NCBI GenBank assembly: GCA_038210275.1
Contig: JBBQWV010000006.1
Span: forward strand, 1 to 64,000
DNA: 64,000 nt
Direction: 5' to 3'
DNA from: PALSA-1296 sp038210275
Lineage (GTDB): Bacteria; Bacteroidota; Ignavibacteria; Palsa-1295
The notes under the pieces were generated by a model. That model made no database searches. It had not been told where the DNA came from and saw nothing but the letters and a program-made list of their open reading frames with translations. Within the stretch, counting starts at the first letter, position 1. Each line of letters opens with the position of its first letter. This document shows, one piece after another, positions 9,384 through 18,668 of this stretch. The position numbers were made by a program, and so were the translations under genes.

Positions 9384-10745
9384 ATGACTTACGCTAAATC
9401 TATTCTTGATCTCATAGGCAACACTCCCCTTTTGGAGATCAAACGCATTAAGCCTGCCTCAACGAAACCGCTCATCCTCGGAAAGCTTGAAGAATTTAAT
9501 CCCGGCGGATCGGTCAAAGACCGTATCGGAATCAGAATGCTGGAAGATGCTGAGAGAACAGGCAAGATCAAACCCGGTGGCACGATCATCGAGCCTACGA
9601 GCGGCAACACAGGAATAGGACTTGCTCTCGCCGCAGCGCAGAAGGGGTATAAGTGCATCTTTGTTATGACCGATAAAGCTTCAATAGAACGGGGACGGTA
9701 TTTACGTGCTCTTGGTGCAGAAGTCGTCGTCGTGTCAAGTGCGGCAAAGCCAAACTCTCCTGAATATTATTATAATACTGCACAGCGCTTGGCAGCAGAG
9801 CTTCCGAATGCCATCATGCTTAATCAATATGATAACCCCGCAAATCCTGGCGCACATTATGCAACAACAGGTCCTGAAATATGGGAAGCAACCGAAGGAA
9901 AGATCACTCATTTCATTGCAGGAATCGGCACCGGTGGTACGATCAGCGGGACAGCGAGATATTTGAAAGAAAAGAATCCTAAAATAAAAGTGATCGCTGC
10001 TGATCCGGTTGGCTCATCTATTAAAACATATTTCGAAACGAATCGTCTTGTCGAAGCACTTCCCTATTTGATCGAAGGAGTCGGGCAGGAACGCATTCCG
10101 AAAAATTTGGAATTGAAGTATGTTGATGAGATCATAAACGTCAGCGATAAAGATGCGTTTATTACTGCGCGAAGACTTGCCAGAGAAGAGTCTCTTTTCT
10201 GCGGCGGTTCAAGTGGGATGAATGTGTGGGTTGCATTAAAGATCGCAGAGAAAGCCCCAACTGATAGTGTCATCGTTACGATCATCTGTGATACAGGCGA
10301 AAGATATTTATCAAAGCATCATTCTGATGAATGGCTGAAAGAGAAGAGACTTTTGGAAGCAGCGAAAATGACTGTTGGCTTAGTCGCACAACTTAAACGG
10401 AAGACTATAGCGCCGCTTCTCTTTGTCGCGCCGCATGATACGATGCGTGATGCAATATTGAAAATGGATGAATATTCGGTTTCGCAATTGCCCGTGATAG
10501 ATTCCGAAGGTAAATCTATCGGCTCTGTGCGTGAATCAAGGTTAATGGCACGAGCGTTGGAATCGCGTGACGTACTTGATAAACCGATCATCGAATTCAT
10601 GGAAGCATCGCTTCCTGTTCTTGAAGAATCCGACGACGCAAAAAAAGCAGTTGCTATCTTGAAAGATGCGCCTGCAGTCCTTATCGAAGAGTATGGGAAA
10701 ATTGTCGGTATCGTCACACGACATGACATCTTAGAATTTTTGTAA
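9384..10745 (+). CDS. Cystathionine beta-synthase (PLP enzyme with CBS pair)
   Basis: The enzyme condenses serine with homocysteine to cystathionine, the first step of trans-sulfuration. Residues 1 to about 315 are a fold-type II PLP domain with the lysine motif GGSVKDRIG (K45), the phosphate loop 'PTSGNTGIGLA' and 'GIGTGGTISG'. Residues about 335-453 form two CBS domains ('DAILKMDEYSVSQLPVIDSEG', 'ILKDAPAVLIEEYGKIVGIVTRHDI'), which in this family bind adenosyl ligands and regulate activity. There is no haem-binding N-terminal extension. The next gene encodes the gamma-acting partner, and ahcY, which makes homocysteine, lies at 23053, so the window holds a SAH-to-cysteine route. Plain cysteine synthase is unlikely because of the CBS pair. 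Confidence 0.92.
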   Translation: MTYAKSILDLIGNTPLLEIKRIKPASTKPLILGKLEEFNPGGSVKDRIGIRMLEDAERTGKIKPGGTIIEPTSGNTGIGLALAAAQKGYKCIFVMTDKASIERGRYLRALGAEVVVVSSAAKPNSPEYYYNTAQRLAAELPNAIMLNQYDNPANPGAHYATTGPEIWEATEGKITHFIAGIGTGGTISGTARYLKEKNPKIKVIAADPVGSSIKTYFETNRLVEALPYLIEGVGQERIPKNLELKYVDEIINVSDKDAFITARRLAREESLFCGGSSGMNVWVALKIAEKAPTDSVIVTIICDTGERYLSKHHSDEWLKEKRLLEAAKMTVGLVAQLKRKTIAPLLFVAPHDTMRDAILKMDEYSVSQLPVIDSEGKSIGSVRESRLMARALESRDVLDKPIIEFMEASLPVLEESDDAKKAVAILKDAPAVLIEEYGKIVGIVTRHDILEFL

Positions 10746-10750
10746 GAATT

Positions 10751-10832
10751 GTGTCATTGCGAGGAATCGCATAGCGATGACGAAGCAATCCCCTAATGGC
10801 TTGTAGCACGTAAGGGGCTTCACCTTTTTAAG
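10751..10832. repeat. Half copy of GTCATTGCGAG-family repeat
   Basis: Between the two trans-sulfuration genes lies 'gtcattgcgaggaatcgcat', then 'gacgaagcaatcccc' and 'aaggggcttcacc'. Only the left arm of the usual palindrome is clear. Its presence inside the gene pair means any joint transcript carries it. Confidence 0.75.
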
Positions 10833-10849
10833 AATTATATAGAATAAAC

Positions 10850-11992
10850 ATGGCAGGCTTCAAAACAAAAGCAATTCACGCAGGTCAAGAACCGGAGCAA
10901 GTAACGGGTGCCGTTGCAGTACCTGTTTTCCAAACATCTACGTATGCTCAAAAGGAGCTTGGTGGAGACGTTACTTTTGATTACGCGCGGACAATCAACC
11001 CGACCAGACTTGCTCTTGAAAAAAATCTCGCAACTCTTGAGAACGGGAAATTCGGATATTGCTTTGCAAGCGGCATGGCTGCTATCGCTGCAACACTTTC
11101 ACTCGTAAAAAGTGGCGATCATGTTATCGCAGGAAGTGATATGTATGGCGGTTCCTATCGATATTTTTCTCGGATTCTTTCTGAAAACGGAGTAGAGTTC
11201 AGCTATGTCGATATGCGAGAGCCGAAAAATATCGAAACTGCAATCAAAGCGAATACTAAACTTATCTATTGTGAAACTCCGACAAACCCGATGATGAATC
11301 TTGTTGATCTTGCTGCTGTAAGTAAGATCGCAAAATCAACAAATATTATTTCCGTCGTCGATAATACTTTCATGTCTCCGTATTTTCAGAACCCACTTGA
11401 CCTGGGAATTGACATAGTTCTTCATTCAACAACAAAGTATATTGGCGGGCATTCCGATGTGATCGGCGGAGCAGTGATAACAGCAAATTCCAATCTTGCG
11501 GAAAAAATTAAATTTTATCAGAATTCAGCCGGCGGTGTTCCTGGTCCGTGGGATGTATGGCTTCTCCTTCGCAGCGTAAAGACTCTTGTCATCCGAATGG
11601 AAGCACACAACGCAAATGCAATGATCATTGCCGAACATCTTTCGAAAGAACCAAAGGTAAAAAAGATTTTCTACCCGGGCTTGCCAACTCATCCGCAGCA
11701 TGAACTTGCAAAAAAGCAGATGCGTGGCTTTGGCGGAATCATCTCTATTGAGACAGGTAGTCAGGAAAATGCAAAGCGTTTTACAAGCGTATTAGAGATA
11801 TTTACACTCGGCGAAAGTCTTGGTGGTGTGGAATCACTCGTCTGCCATCCCGTTACAATGACACATGGTTCTGTGCCGCCTGAGCGCCGCGCGGAGCTTG
11901 GCATTACCGAGGGGCTTATTCGCCTCAGCGTTGGTATTGAAGATATTGATGATCTGCTTGCAGATATAAAAAGAGGTCTTGATGCGATCTAA
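10850..11992 (+). CDS. Trans-sulfuration PLP enzyme (cystathionine gamma-lyase/synthase family)
   Basis: This is a Cys/Met-metabolism fold-type I PLP enzyme of 380 residues, the usual length for MetB/cystathionine gamma-lyase. Seen: 'PVFQTSTYAQ', 'ASGMAAIAATLSLVKSGDHV', 'CETPTNPMMNLVDL', 'VVDNTF', and the PLP lysine in HSTTKYIGGHSD (K196). Its place after cystathionine beta-synthase favours cystathionine gamma-lyase, giving cysteine, 2-oxobutanoate and ammonia. Family members are hard to separate by sequence, so gamma-synthase or methionine gamma-lyase remain possible. Its end overlaps the start of the next small lipoprotein gene. Confidence 0.9.
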   Translation: MAGFKTKAIHAGQEPEQVTGAVAVPVFQTSTYAQKELGGDVTFDYARTINPTRLALEKNLATLENGKFGYCFASGMAAIAATLSLVKSGDHVIAGSDMYGGSYRYFSRILSENGVEFSYVDMREPKNIETAIKANTKLIYCETPTNPMMNLVDLAAVSKIAKSTNIISVVDNTFMSPYFQNPLDLGIDIVLHSTTKYIGGHSDVIGGAVITANSNLAEKIKFYQNSAGGVPGPWDVWLLLRSVKTLVIRMEAHNANAMIIAEHLSKEPKVKKIFYPGLPTHPQHELAKKQMRGFGGIISIETGSQENAKRFTSVLEIFTLGESLGGVESLVCHPVTMTHGSVPPERRAELGITEGLIRLSVGIEDIDDLLADIKRGLDAI

Positions 11993-12272
11993 TTATTTTC
12001 TATTATTTGCATTACTTCTTTTTACTGCCTGCGCAAAGTCTGAGAAACTTGATGGTGATGAGATGCACTATGTCAACACAACTCTGGCGATCACAAAAGC
12101 GCGTATTGCATCTCGTGATTCTATTCAGCTGGTTGCAAAACTTGATTCAGTCTATAAGAAATTTGGAACAAGTAAAGAAGGTTTTACAAAACAAACGGTG
12201 GAGATGGCGAAAGAGTCTGACCGTGCAGGAATAGTTTTTCGAGCAATCGCCGATTCTTTAAACGTAAAATAA
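11982..12272 (+). CDS. Small putative lipoprotein (96 aa)
   Basis: The gene overlaps the end of the preceding PLP enzyme by 11 bp, which suggests translational coupling. I choose the ATG at 11982 over the TTG one codon earlier. The signal peptide MRSNYFLLFALLLFTAC ends in a lipobox with the lipidated Cys followed by A-K-S, so the mature protein is a membrane-anchored peptide of about 80 residues, mostly helical and charged. No family is recognised. Its stop is one base from the stop of the convergent DMT exporter gene. Confidence 0.7.
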   Translation: MRSNYFLLFALLLFTACAKSEKLDGDEMHYVNTTLAITKARIASRDSIQLVAKLDSVYKKFGTSKEGFTKQTVEMAKESDRAGIVFRAIADSLNVK

Positions 12273-12273
12273 A

Positions 12274-13143
12274 CTACCCCTTTTCAACGAGCAGCACTCC
12301 GATAAGTGCCATTGCTCCACCACCAAATAACTCCGGTGTCAAGAATACTTTGCCAAGACAAAGAGCGATAATCGTTGTCAAGACTGGTTGCAAATTCTGA
12401 AAGATCGCAACCTTGCTTGTCTCCAACTTCCCAAGCGCGTAATACCAAAGTGCATAATTGACGCATGAGGCAAGAAGTCCGAGATAAACAATTTCAAGCC
12501 AAAGATTACCGGTAATCGTCGCAACTTCCTTCATTTCAAAGTTGGATAATCCAATAGGAAGGAATAATAGTGTGCCAAAGAACATATGCAGGGCAGTTAC
12601 TCGCAGTGCGCCATATTTCGGCACGAGTGGCTTGCCGAGCAAAGTAAAGAGCGACCACGAGATCACCGCAAGGAATATCAGAATATTCCCTTTTGTATTT
12701 GCCGAATCAAATGAAATACCGTGTTCGAACATGATAAGTGCAACTCCAACGAATGCTATAACTATACCGGATATTTTTTTCCAGTTCATCTTTTCCCAAT
12801 GCACCCTGATCGCCAAAAGAAAAACTATTGCCGGAGTCATTGCATAAAGCAAAGCGCTATTAGCCGGAGTTGTAAATTTCAGCCCGTATAAATAAAGATA
12901 TTGATTAAACGGAATATTCAGGAGACCTACGAGAATTAGTCTAAGAATATCTTTTCGATCAACATCGTACAGCAAGTTGAATCGTTTCTCCTTGACCATT
13001 ACAAATCCAAGTAATGCGATTGAAGCGATCACTGCTCTGAAAGTTAAAACGAGAGATGGTGATAGCGTCTCGACGGCATCTTTACCGACGATATGCGTCA
13101 TGCTGGCAATTGACTGTTGAATGAAAAGAAGAAAGTAGATCAT
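12274..13143 (-). CDS. EamA/DMT-family transporter
   Basis: This 289-residue integral membrane protein has about ten predicted helices arranged as two EamA repeats, visible in 'TFRAVIASIALLGFVMV', 'LNIPFNQYLYLYGLKFTTPANSALLYAMTPAIVFLLA' in the first half and 'LASCVNYALWYYALGKLETSKVAIFQNLQPVLTTIIALCLG' in the second. Members export metabolites such as amino acids; the substrate cannot be told. Its ATG directly abuts the stop of the glycosyltransferase upstream, so it is the last gene of a three-gene minus-strand operon. Confidence 0.9.
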   Translation of the reverse strand: MIYFLLFIQQSIASMTHIVGKDAVETLSPSLVLTFRAVIASIALLGFVMVKEKRFNLLYDVDRKDILRLILVGLLNIPFNQYLYLYGLKFTTPANSALLYAMTPAIVFLLAIRVHWEKMNWKKISGIVIAFVGVALIMFEHGISFDSANTKGNILIFLAVISWSLFTLLGKPLVPKYGALRVTALHMFFGTLLFLPIGLSNFEMKEVATITGNLWLEIVYLGLLASCVNYALWYYALGKLETSKVAIFQNLQPVLTTIIALCLGKVFLTPELFGGGAMALIGVLLVEKG

Positions 13144-14313
13144 CTAAGAAACTTTGGTATTTCGGTTCAAGAATTCTTTGAATATTTCAGCATCTGTTTC
13201 GAATGTATAGTTATTCCATGCGTTTACATGGATCCGTTTACGAAGTTCATTATCTTCAGAATCCAGAAGTGCTTCTCGCAATTTACCCGGCAGATCACGA
13301 GAGTTATCCGGATCAGCGAAAATTACTCCTTCAGTATTAGATAAAAGATCATTAACTTGTTTTAGCGGACTTGAAACAACAGGAAGTCCTGCAAGCATAT
13401 ATTCAAATATCTTCGACGGAAGCGCGAGTTCATAGCTTTTCGAGTGTTGCTCAATAAGAGATATACCTACATCTGCTGAAGATAATATCTCAATAACTTT
13501 TTCAGAATCAATTGACGAATGGAAAAATACACTTTTCTCAAGATCCAATTCCGTAATTCGAATATGCAATTTTTTATCCAATTCATCATCACCAATCATT
13601 ACAAAAACCGCATCGTCTTTCAATAATGACATCGCTTCCACCATTTTCTCCAATCCCCGCTCTCGCTGTAAACCACCGATATATATAATAATCTTTTTAT
13701 CCGGTGGTATAGAAAAATGCTGTCTGAGATAATTGTCGTGCTTCAAATCTTGCTGTTCAGGGAAATTTCTGACAACAATACTGGGAGGAAGGAAATTATG
13801 AACATCCCTTATTGCAGGGGCATCATCGGGAGCTGTAACAATCACGAGGTCGCAGCTACGCAATCCAATTCTTTCCCATCTTTTCCAGAACCATTTCTTG
13901 AGCGGAGATCGTGCCACTTTCGGAAGTTCAGTATATAACTCGCGCGCATCATAGAATACTTGCTTTGCCTTTCCGAGATTTTTTATATAAACGGCGGTTT
14001 TCAAGGAATACAGATCACCGGCGAATAGTAAATCACAATCTTCTGATTTTTGAAGTTCAACGCTTAATATTTTATCAAATTGTAAAAACATTCTCGCTCC
14101 GTGAGTATGCTGCAGAATGAGTTGTTTTGCCTTTATACCGTTGAATATGAAATCTATTTTTGAATCTGGACCTGCTTTACCCGGAGTAGCAAAGATAAAT
14201 TCAACATCGTATCCAAGTTTTATAAAAAGACTGAGAAAATTTTTAATCCGACGATCTGTTCGGGGATCATCCAAAAAAAGCAGTCGTGCAATTGGGTTTG
14301 GAGTCTTATTCAC
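13144..14313 (-). CDS. GT4-type glycosyltransferase
   Basis: The protein (389 aa) looks like a GT-B glycosyltransferase acting on an envelope glycan or lipid-linked sugar. The C-terminal half carries 'IIIYIGGLQRERGLEKMVEAM', 'AVFVMIGDDELD' and the nucleotide-sugar-binding 'YELALPSKIFEYMLAGLPVVSS', with the E-x7-E-like pattern of family 4. The N terminus (LLFLDDPRTDRRIKNFLSLFIKLGYDVEFIFATPG) fits the acceptor domain. It overlaps the FemAB-like gene by four bases (ATGA) and abuts the DMT gene, so the three should be co-translated. Confidence 0.85.
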   Translation of the reverse strand: MNKTPNPIARLLFLDDPRTDRRIKNFLSLFIKLGYDVEFIFATPGKAGPDSKIDFIFNGIKAKQLILQHTHGARMFLQFDKILSVELQKSEDCDLLFAGDLYSLKTAVYIKNLGKAKQVFYDARELYTELPKVARSPLKKWFWKRWERIGLRSCDLVIVTAPDDAPAIRDVHNFLPPSIVVRNFPEQQDLKHDNYLRQHFSIPPDKKIIIYIGGLQRERGLEKMVEAMSLLKDDAVFVMIGDDELDKKLHIRITELDLEKSVFFHSSIDSEKVIEILSSADVGISLIEQHSKSYELALPSKIFEYMLAGLPVVSSPLKQVNDLLSNTEGVIFADPDNSRDLPGKLREALLDSEDNELRKRIHVNAWNNYTFETDAEIFKEFLNRNTKVS

Positions 14314-15383
14314 TCTGAGTCCGGATAAGATTTCGACATTGTCGAGCGCAGTACTCCGCGCGAATCAAATTTTTCTTTAAAGAGGATCAATGATAATGCA
14401 GGAGTCATTGGATTCGCATCACTTGTATCTTGTGATACACCTATATCTACGAATGAATAATTATTTTTTTGTGCCCACCGAGTAACTTGATCCATCAAAA
14501 GATAGATCGGTTTATAATTTTCGAACGAATACTTAAGCATGTGATAGAAAACAATTGCTACTCGTGAATTCGCAAGGAATAAAAGTGACCCTGCAATCGG
14601 CTCACCTTTTACTCTCACAATAAAAAGCTTCATAAGATCAGGAAGAAGTTCATTTAACTTCAAAAGCTCTTCAAGAGTATGAGTAGGTTTGGCGCCGAAC
14701 TTTGCTTTATTCTCCAGCAAGATCGGATAAAATTCTTCCAAGCCCTTTTTCATTGCATCTTTCGAAACTTCATCTATACTAAGTTCATGATGATCGCGAA
14801 GAACGCGGCGTATATGTTTGCGCGCTGTCTGCTGAAATCTTTCGAAAGGGATAATCCCTTCACGCAGTTCGATTGCATGAGAAATATAGTGCCGTTGATA
14901 TGAAAAGCCTCTATAGAGCAATGCAAAGTCAAGATTTTGAGTGAGGATCGGTTGATATATCACCGGAGCACTTGTAAGGAAAACTTCTTGAACTCCTCGC
15001 TGAGCAATATATTTTTCAAATGCAGCAACGATTGCAAGAGCTGTATCAGCGCTGATATCTTCTGTTACGAATGAGCCATAACTTGAGCCAAGCGGCGAAT
15101 CATATACCCTTCCATTTTCTCTGAAACCTCCTGGAAGGACAGCAACGAGTCTTTTTCCTTCGAAAAAAAGCAAATGATGGAATGCAAATTTGCCTTCGTT
15201 ATGATACGCGAGAAATTGCTGTGTATGAAAGACAGTACCGTTCATTGAGTTTCGGACGAACGAATCCCACACAGACTTATGCTGCACGGCATCGTATGGT
15301 ACGACGGCTATCTCTTTTATTATCTCAGATTTAAGCAGAATGATTTTATGAAATAATTGACGAGGCAAAACACGAAACAGCAT
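14310..15383 (-). CDS. FemAB/GNAT-like acyltransferase
   Basis: The 357-residue protein resembles FemAB-type GNAT proteins that add amino acids or acyl groups to envelope precursors. Indicative parts are 'WDSFVRNSMNGTVFHTQQFLAYH' near the N terminus, 'LLFFEGKRLVAVLPGG', 'RQHAR'-like basic segment 'QTARKHIRRVLRDH', and the late GNAT motif 'IVRVKGEPIAGSLLFLANSRVAIVFYHML' followed by 'YLLMDQVTRWAQKNNYSFVDIGVSQD'. It is the first gene of the operon with the glycosyltransferase and exporter. The acceptor is unknown; cell-wall or exopolysaccharide modification is likely. Confidence 0.75.
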   Translation of the reverse strand: MLFRVLPRQLFHKIILLKSEIIKEIAVVPYDAVQHKSVWDSFVRNSMNGTVFHTQQFLAYHNEGKFAFHHLLFFEGKRLVAVLPGGFRENGRVYDSPLGSSYGSFVTEDISADTALAIVAAFEKYIAQRGVQEVFLTSAPVIYQPILTQNLDFALLYRGFSYQRHYISHAIELREGIIPFERFQQTARKHIRRVLRDHHELSIDEVSKDAMKKGLEEFYPILLENKAKFGAKPTHTLEELLKLNELLPDLMKLFIVRVKGEPIAGSLLFLANSRVAIVFYHMLKYSFENYKPIYLLMDQVTRWAQKNNYSFVDIGVSQDTSDANPMTPALSLILFKEKFDSRGVLRSTMSKSYPDSE

Positions 15384-15470
15384 GGGGATAATTTCACCAT
15401 AATTTATGACCTATTTCTGTATTGTTGCTGTTTGGGGTTAGAATTTATGTGGTAAAAGACAGACTTTCCG

Positions 15471-15478
15471 TATTTTTG
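15471..15478 (+). promoter_or_regulatory. Possible Bacteroidota-type -7 element
   Basis: The octamer TATTTTTG fits the TAnnTTTG -7 consensus of Bacteroidota sigma-70 promoters and lies 34 bp before the preferred start of the lipoprotein gene at 15512. I see no clear TTG-type -33 box at standard spacing, so this is tentative. Confidence 0.35.
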
Positions 15479-15511
15479 TACTTCATGACACTAATAAAAC
15501 TATTTCCACGC

Positions 15512-16087
15512 ATGTATCGACCATCCGTCGTATGCCTCGTTCTACTTGCTGTTTCTTTTCTTTCAGGCTGCCTTACTGCTGAACATAAAGAAATACGTCT
15601 AACACTTAATGCCGATGGGAAGAGTGGAGTAGGTAAGATCACCTTCGTGAATATCGTCTCCGAGCCTGACGACAGCACGAAGGATAATTCGAAAGTTGAT
15701 TTCGATAAAACGCTAATCACCGAGTATTATCAAGGACGTAAGCTTGAAGAGTCAAGCAAGGGCATGAAGAACGTCAAGAAGCGCCTGTATCTCAATGGTG
15801 ATAACTTGATGGGCGAAGTGACCTTTGAATTTGACGACATCACCAAACTCGGTTTTTATCGCTATAAAGGTGAGGGTCCCTATATGTATTATACTATCAG
15901 CGACGGCTACTTCACCAGCGGTCAGTTCGAAACAACTGATGGTACGTATGCCGACGAAAAAAATATGCCTGTGATTTTTTGGGATGCAAATACAAAGGAC
16001 TTTTTTATCAAAGTAGCTCTTTCAACGCCAAACGTTGTGCATCACTCTTTAGCAAAGTTCTATGTTGATTGGGCAAAGAAGCAGTAA
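15512..16087 (+). CDS. Putative lipoprotein (191 aa)
   Basis: The open frame begins upstream at 15422, but the ATG at 15512 gives an excellent lipoprotein signal, MYRPSVVCLVLLAVSFLSGC, so I start there. The mature part has a beta-rich character ('LTLNADGKSGVGKITFVNI', 'NLMGEVTFEFDDITKLGFYRYKGEGPYMYYTISDGYF') and several acidic patches. I recognise no family; it is likely a periplasm- or surface-facing lipoprotein. It converges with the GlcNAc-kinase-like gene, whose stop begins on the very next base. Confidence 0.75.
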   Translation: MYRPSVVCLVLLAVSFLSGCLTAEHKEIRLTLNADGKSGVGKITFVNIVSEPDDSTKDNSKVDFDKTLITEYYQGRKLEESSKGMKNVKKRLYLNGDNLMGEVTFEFDDITKLGFYRYKGEGPYMYYTISDGYFTSGQFETTDGTYADEKNMPVIFWDANTKDFFIKVALSTPNVVHHSLAKFYVDWAKKQ

Positions 16088-16999
16088 TTAAAGACCCTCG
16101 GCAACCTTCAGCGCCCTTTCGAGAATAAGATTTCCATCCAGCATTTCACAGGAGACTCCATACTCTTCACAGGAGTCTTGCACGTACTCAAATATCAGAG
16201 GCTGCGAGGCTATCGTCCCATGGAGTTTGAGATTCGGTTCGCATTCACCTTCGACTTTATCCCAGAGAACATTCACATCGGTAGCTAAAAGATCTGCTCC
16301 GAGAAGGAGTATGTCATTTGCATCTTCATCACGTTCAGCATACTCAAATGCTAACGGAGCAAAATCTTGAGGCTTGATCTCGTTACTATAAAGTTTGCTT
16401 CTGAGTTGCGAAAGATCATTACCCAATTCTTCTACGAGCTTTTTCCGAATTCCTCGAAAGAGATCACCGGATGTTTCATCGAGATCGATGGAAGTACAAT
16501 AACTTTTCAGCACTTCTAAACCGATCCAATATCCGCTGCCTTCATCGCCGAGTAGCCTTCCCCATCCGCCAACCTTTATTATGTCGCCGTCTTCCGTTTT
16601 TGCAATTGCAACGCTGCCCGTTCCTGCGATGAGAAGCATCCCCGACTGATCTCCCGGATAAGCCGTCTCCAGCGCGAATGACGAATCACCTTCGATATAA
16701 ATTTTCAAATCAGGCAAATTTAATTCAAGACGAAGTGCGCTTTCATAATCTTTATTCATCTGAGCATTACTCGCACCCGAAAGCGAAATGCACATTCCGC
16801 TAATTGAAGAAATATCAGCGCCAAGAATCTCACTTAAACACTTGGCGAAGCCTCGAGCGGATTCATCAATGCCGAGATCACTGTATTTGAGATTTAGCGG
16901 GTAAGTGTATGACTCTCGTTCACCACTTTTCCGACTGACTAAAAACCGGCTCGTTGTGCCTCCGCCATCAAACCCTACATAAACTTTTGATTCTGCCAT
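16088..16999 (-). CDS. BadF/BadG-family ATPase, N-acetylglucosamine kinase-like
   Basis: The protein (303 aa) belongs to the ASKHA sugar-kinase-like BadF/BadG/BcrA/BcrD family. Seen: the phosphate-1 loop 'VGFDGGGTTSRFLVS', 'CISLSGASNA', the connecting 'EGDSSFALETAYPGDQSGMLLIAGTGSVAIAK', 'GGWGRLLGDEGSGYWIG', and 'LKLHGTIA' in the adenosine region. The GGWG-LLGDEGSG signature is typical of bacterial GlcNAc kinases, so phosphorylation of recycled N-acetylglucosamine is the likely role. It starts nine bases after the NFACT gene stop, making a two-gene operon. Confidence 0.85.
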   Translation of the reverse strand: MAESKVYVGFDGGGTTSRFLVSRKSGERESYTYPLNLKYSDLGIDESARGFAKCLSEILGADISSISGMCISLSGASNAQMNKDYESALRLELNLPDLKIYIEGDSSFALETAYPGDQSGMLLIAGTGSVAIAKTEDGDIIKVGGWGRLLGDEGSGYWIGLEVLKSYCTSIDLDETSGDLFRGIRKKLVEELGNDLSQLRSKLYSNEIKPQDFAPLAFEYAERDEDANDILLLGADLLATDVNVLWDKVEGECEPNLKLHGTIASQPLIFEYVQDSCEEYGVSCEMLDGNLILERALKVAEGL

Positions 17000-17008
17000 T
17001 CGTAATTT

Positions 17009-18577
17009 CTAATTTGTAATTCGTAATTTTTCCTCAGGAATTCTCGGCGTCACTATCACCACTTCTTCTCTCTCCAATAATACCGCTCCCGGCGCTGAGC
17101 CGCGTGGTTTGCGAACAAATTTTTTCTTAGTATAAGCAACAGGCGCATGTTTCTGAGTTTTCGCATCGCTGTAATAGGCTGCAATCTCAGCCGCTTGCTC
17201 TATCGCTTCTTTGGGAATTTGCTTCGAATTATTTGTTTGCAAAACCACATGCGATCCCGGTACGTGCCTTGCATGAAGCCAGATGTCCTCTTTCTTTGCA
17301 ACATGAAGAGTGAGTTCATCATTCTGTTTTGCATTCTTGCCGACAAGAACGCGATAGCCACCTGTAATTATAAATTGTCTGAACCGCGCGATCGGATCAT
17401 TTTCATCCCCAAAATCTTCGGCAGTATGGCTTAATGCAAAACCGGCAACCCCAATTTCTTTTTCTAATTGATCGAGTTGTTTTATATCCGTAACACTTTC
17501 AACACGAATTGCAAAATCGGAAAGTTTATCTTTCTCTTTTTTCATCGAAAGAAGCCGTGCCATCAATTCCTTTTGCATTTCTTTTGCGCGGCGAGCTTTG
17601 TCATAATATCGCTTCGCATTCTCAAAGGCTGTGAGTGAAGGATCGAGCACTACATCAATTAGTTTTTCGAATATCTCAAGTTTTACGCTTTCTCTACCCT
17701 TCTCTAGTTCATGAGCAATGGATTGAATTCCATCTCCGATGGCTGTATATCGCTCAGATCTTTCGGAATTTTCAACTCCACTCTCAGCATCTTTAAGAGA
17801 TTTTAATGTGCGGGTCAGAGCGCCATGGAGTTTAGCAAGCAAGCCATCTTTTTTACTTTTGAAAGTAGATTCTTTGCTGCGATTATGAATGACATATTCT
17901 ATTGCATCACTAATGCTTTCATACTTCTTACATTCGCTTTCAAGAGTTTGCAAAACAATGGGAGAGAGGAGAAGTCCGCCTTTATACGAATAAACTAACG
18001 AGCTATTTGCCTCTCGAAGCCGTTTATCAAATTTCCCACATTCACTGATTAGATCAACAGTATTTCCTTTTCTATTTACTTCAAAAAGTAATTCTGCTTC
18101 CAACCATTTGCCAAGCATCGGAAGTAATTTCTTAATACTATCTCGCTCTGTTTTGACTTCCTTTTGGGTAATTGTCTTTTCCTCGCGAGGTGTTTCACGT
18201 TTAAAAGCATTTATATAAACATCTGCCTTATAAAGCAATGCATTCGGTCCATCATAAAACCGAAGTAACATCTGGTAATCTCCGAAGTGAATTGAGACGA
18301 GTTTATCGCTTTCAGCAAGCACAATATCAGTCACTTCAAGCCCTTCTAATTCCTTGAAGAAAGACATCACATTTTTCTTCGGTTCGCGTCCGGCTTGTCT
18401 GGATAGAAAAAGTGTCGTATGCGCCGGCTGCAACTGGGCAATAAGCGTATCGCCTGAATCAAACTCCATTCGCAGCTCCCCTGCCCGAATTGAGGACGCA
18501 CGAAGAAACCGCCCACCAATTAGGCGCTCGCGTATTTCGCGGCAAGCTGAATGCAGGATGTAATAATTTGAGATCAA
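17009..18577 (-). CDS. NFACT protein, RqcH/Rqc2 homologue
   Basis: RqcH binds 50S subunits blocked by peptidyl-tRNA and adds C-terminal alanine tails in ribosome quality control. The protein has an N-terminal NFACT-N region ('NYYILHSACREIRERLIGGRFLRASSIRAGELRMEF'), a central coiled-coil section rich in K/E, and a C-terminal NFACT-R domain with 'FIITGGYRVLVGKNAKQNDELTLHVAKKEDIWLHARHVPGSHVVL'. The start is ambiguous: a TTG at 18616, an ATG at 18604 or a TTG near 18577. I favour the last because the stretch before it is a simple 'agtctgaagtctgatg' repeat. An alanine tRNA-like gene lies divergently just upstream, which suits the Ala-tailing role. Confidence 0.85.
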   Translation of the reverse strand: MISNYYILHSACREIRERLIGGRFLRASSIRAGELRMEFDSGDTLIAQLQPAHTTLFLSRQAGREPKKNVMSFFKELEGLEVTDIVLAESDKLVSIHFGDYQMLLRFYDGPNALLYKADVYINAFKRETPREEKTITQKEVKTERDSIKKLLPMLGKWLEAELLFEVNRKGNTVDLISECGKFDKRLREANSSLVYSYKGGLLLSPIVLQTLESECKKYESISDAIEYVIHNRSKESTFKSKKDGLLAKLHGALTRTLKSLKDAESGVENSERSERYTAIGDGIQSIAHELEKGRESVKLEIFEKLIDVVLDPSLTAFENAKRYYDKARRAKEMQKELMARLLSMKKEKDKLSDFAIRVESVTDIKQLDQLEKEIGVAGFALSHTAEDFGDENDPIARFRQFIITGGYRVLVGKNAKQNDELTLHVAKKEDIWLHARHVPGSHVVLQTNNSKQIPKEAIEQAAEIAAYYSDAKTQKHAPVAYTKKKFVRKPRGSAPGAVLLEREEVVIVTPRIPEEKLRITN

Positions 18578-18668
18578 AGACTTCAGACTTCGGACTCCTG
18601 ACATCAGACTTCCCAAGTGGAACTCTCAACACTTATTTCGCCTTATTCTGTTGCTGTAAAATAAAAGA

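Noticed and set aside
14117..14380. Plus-strand frames opposite the glycosyltransferase
   Set aside because: Antisense to a coupled operon; no family pattern.
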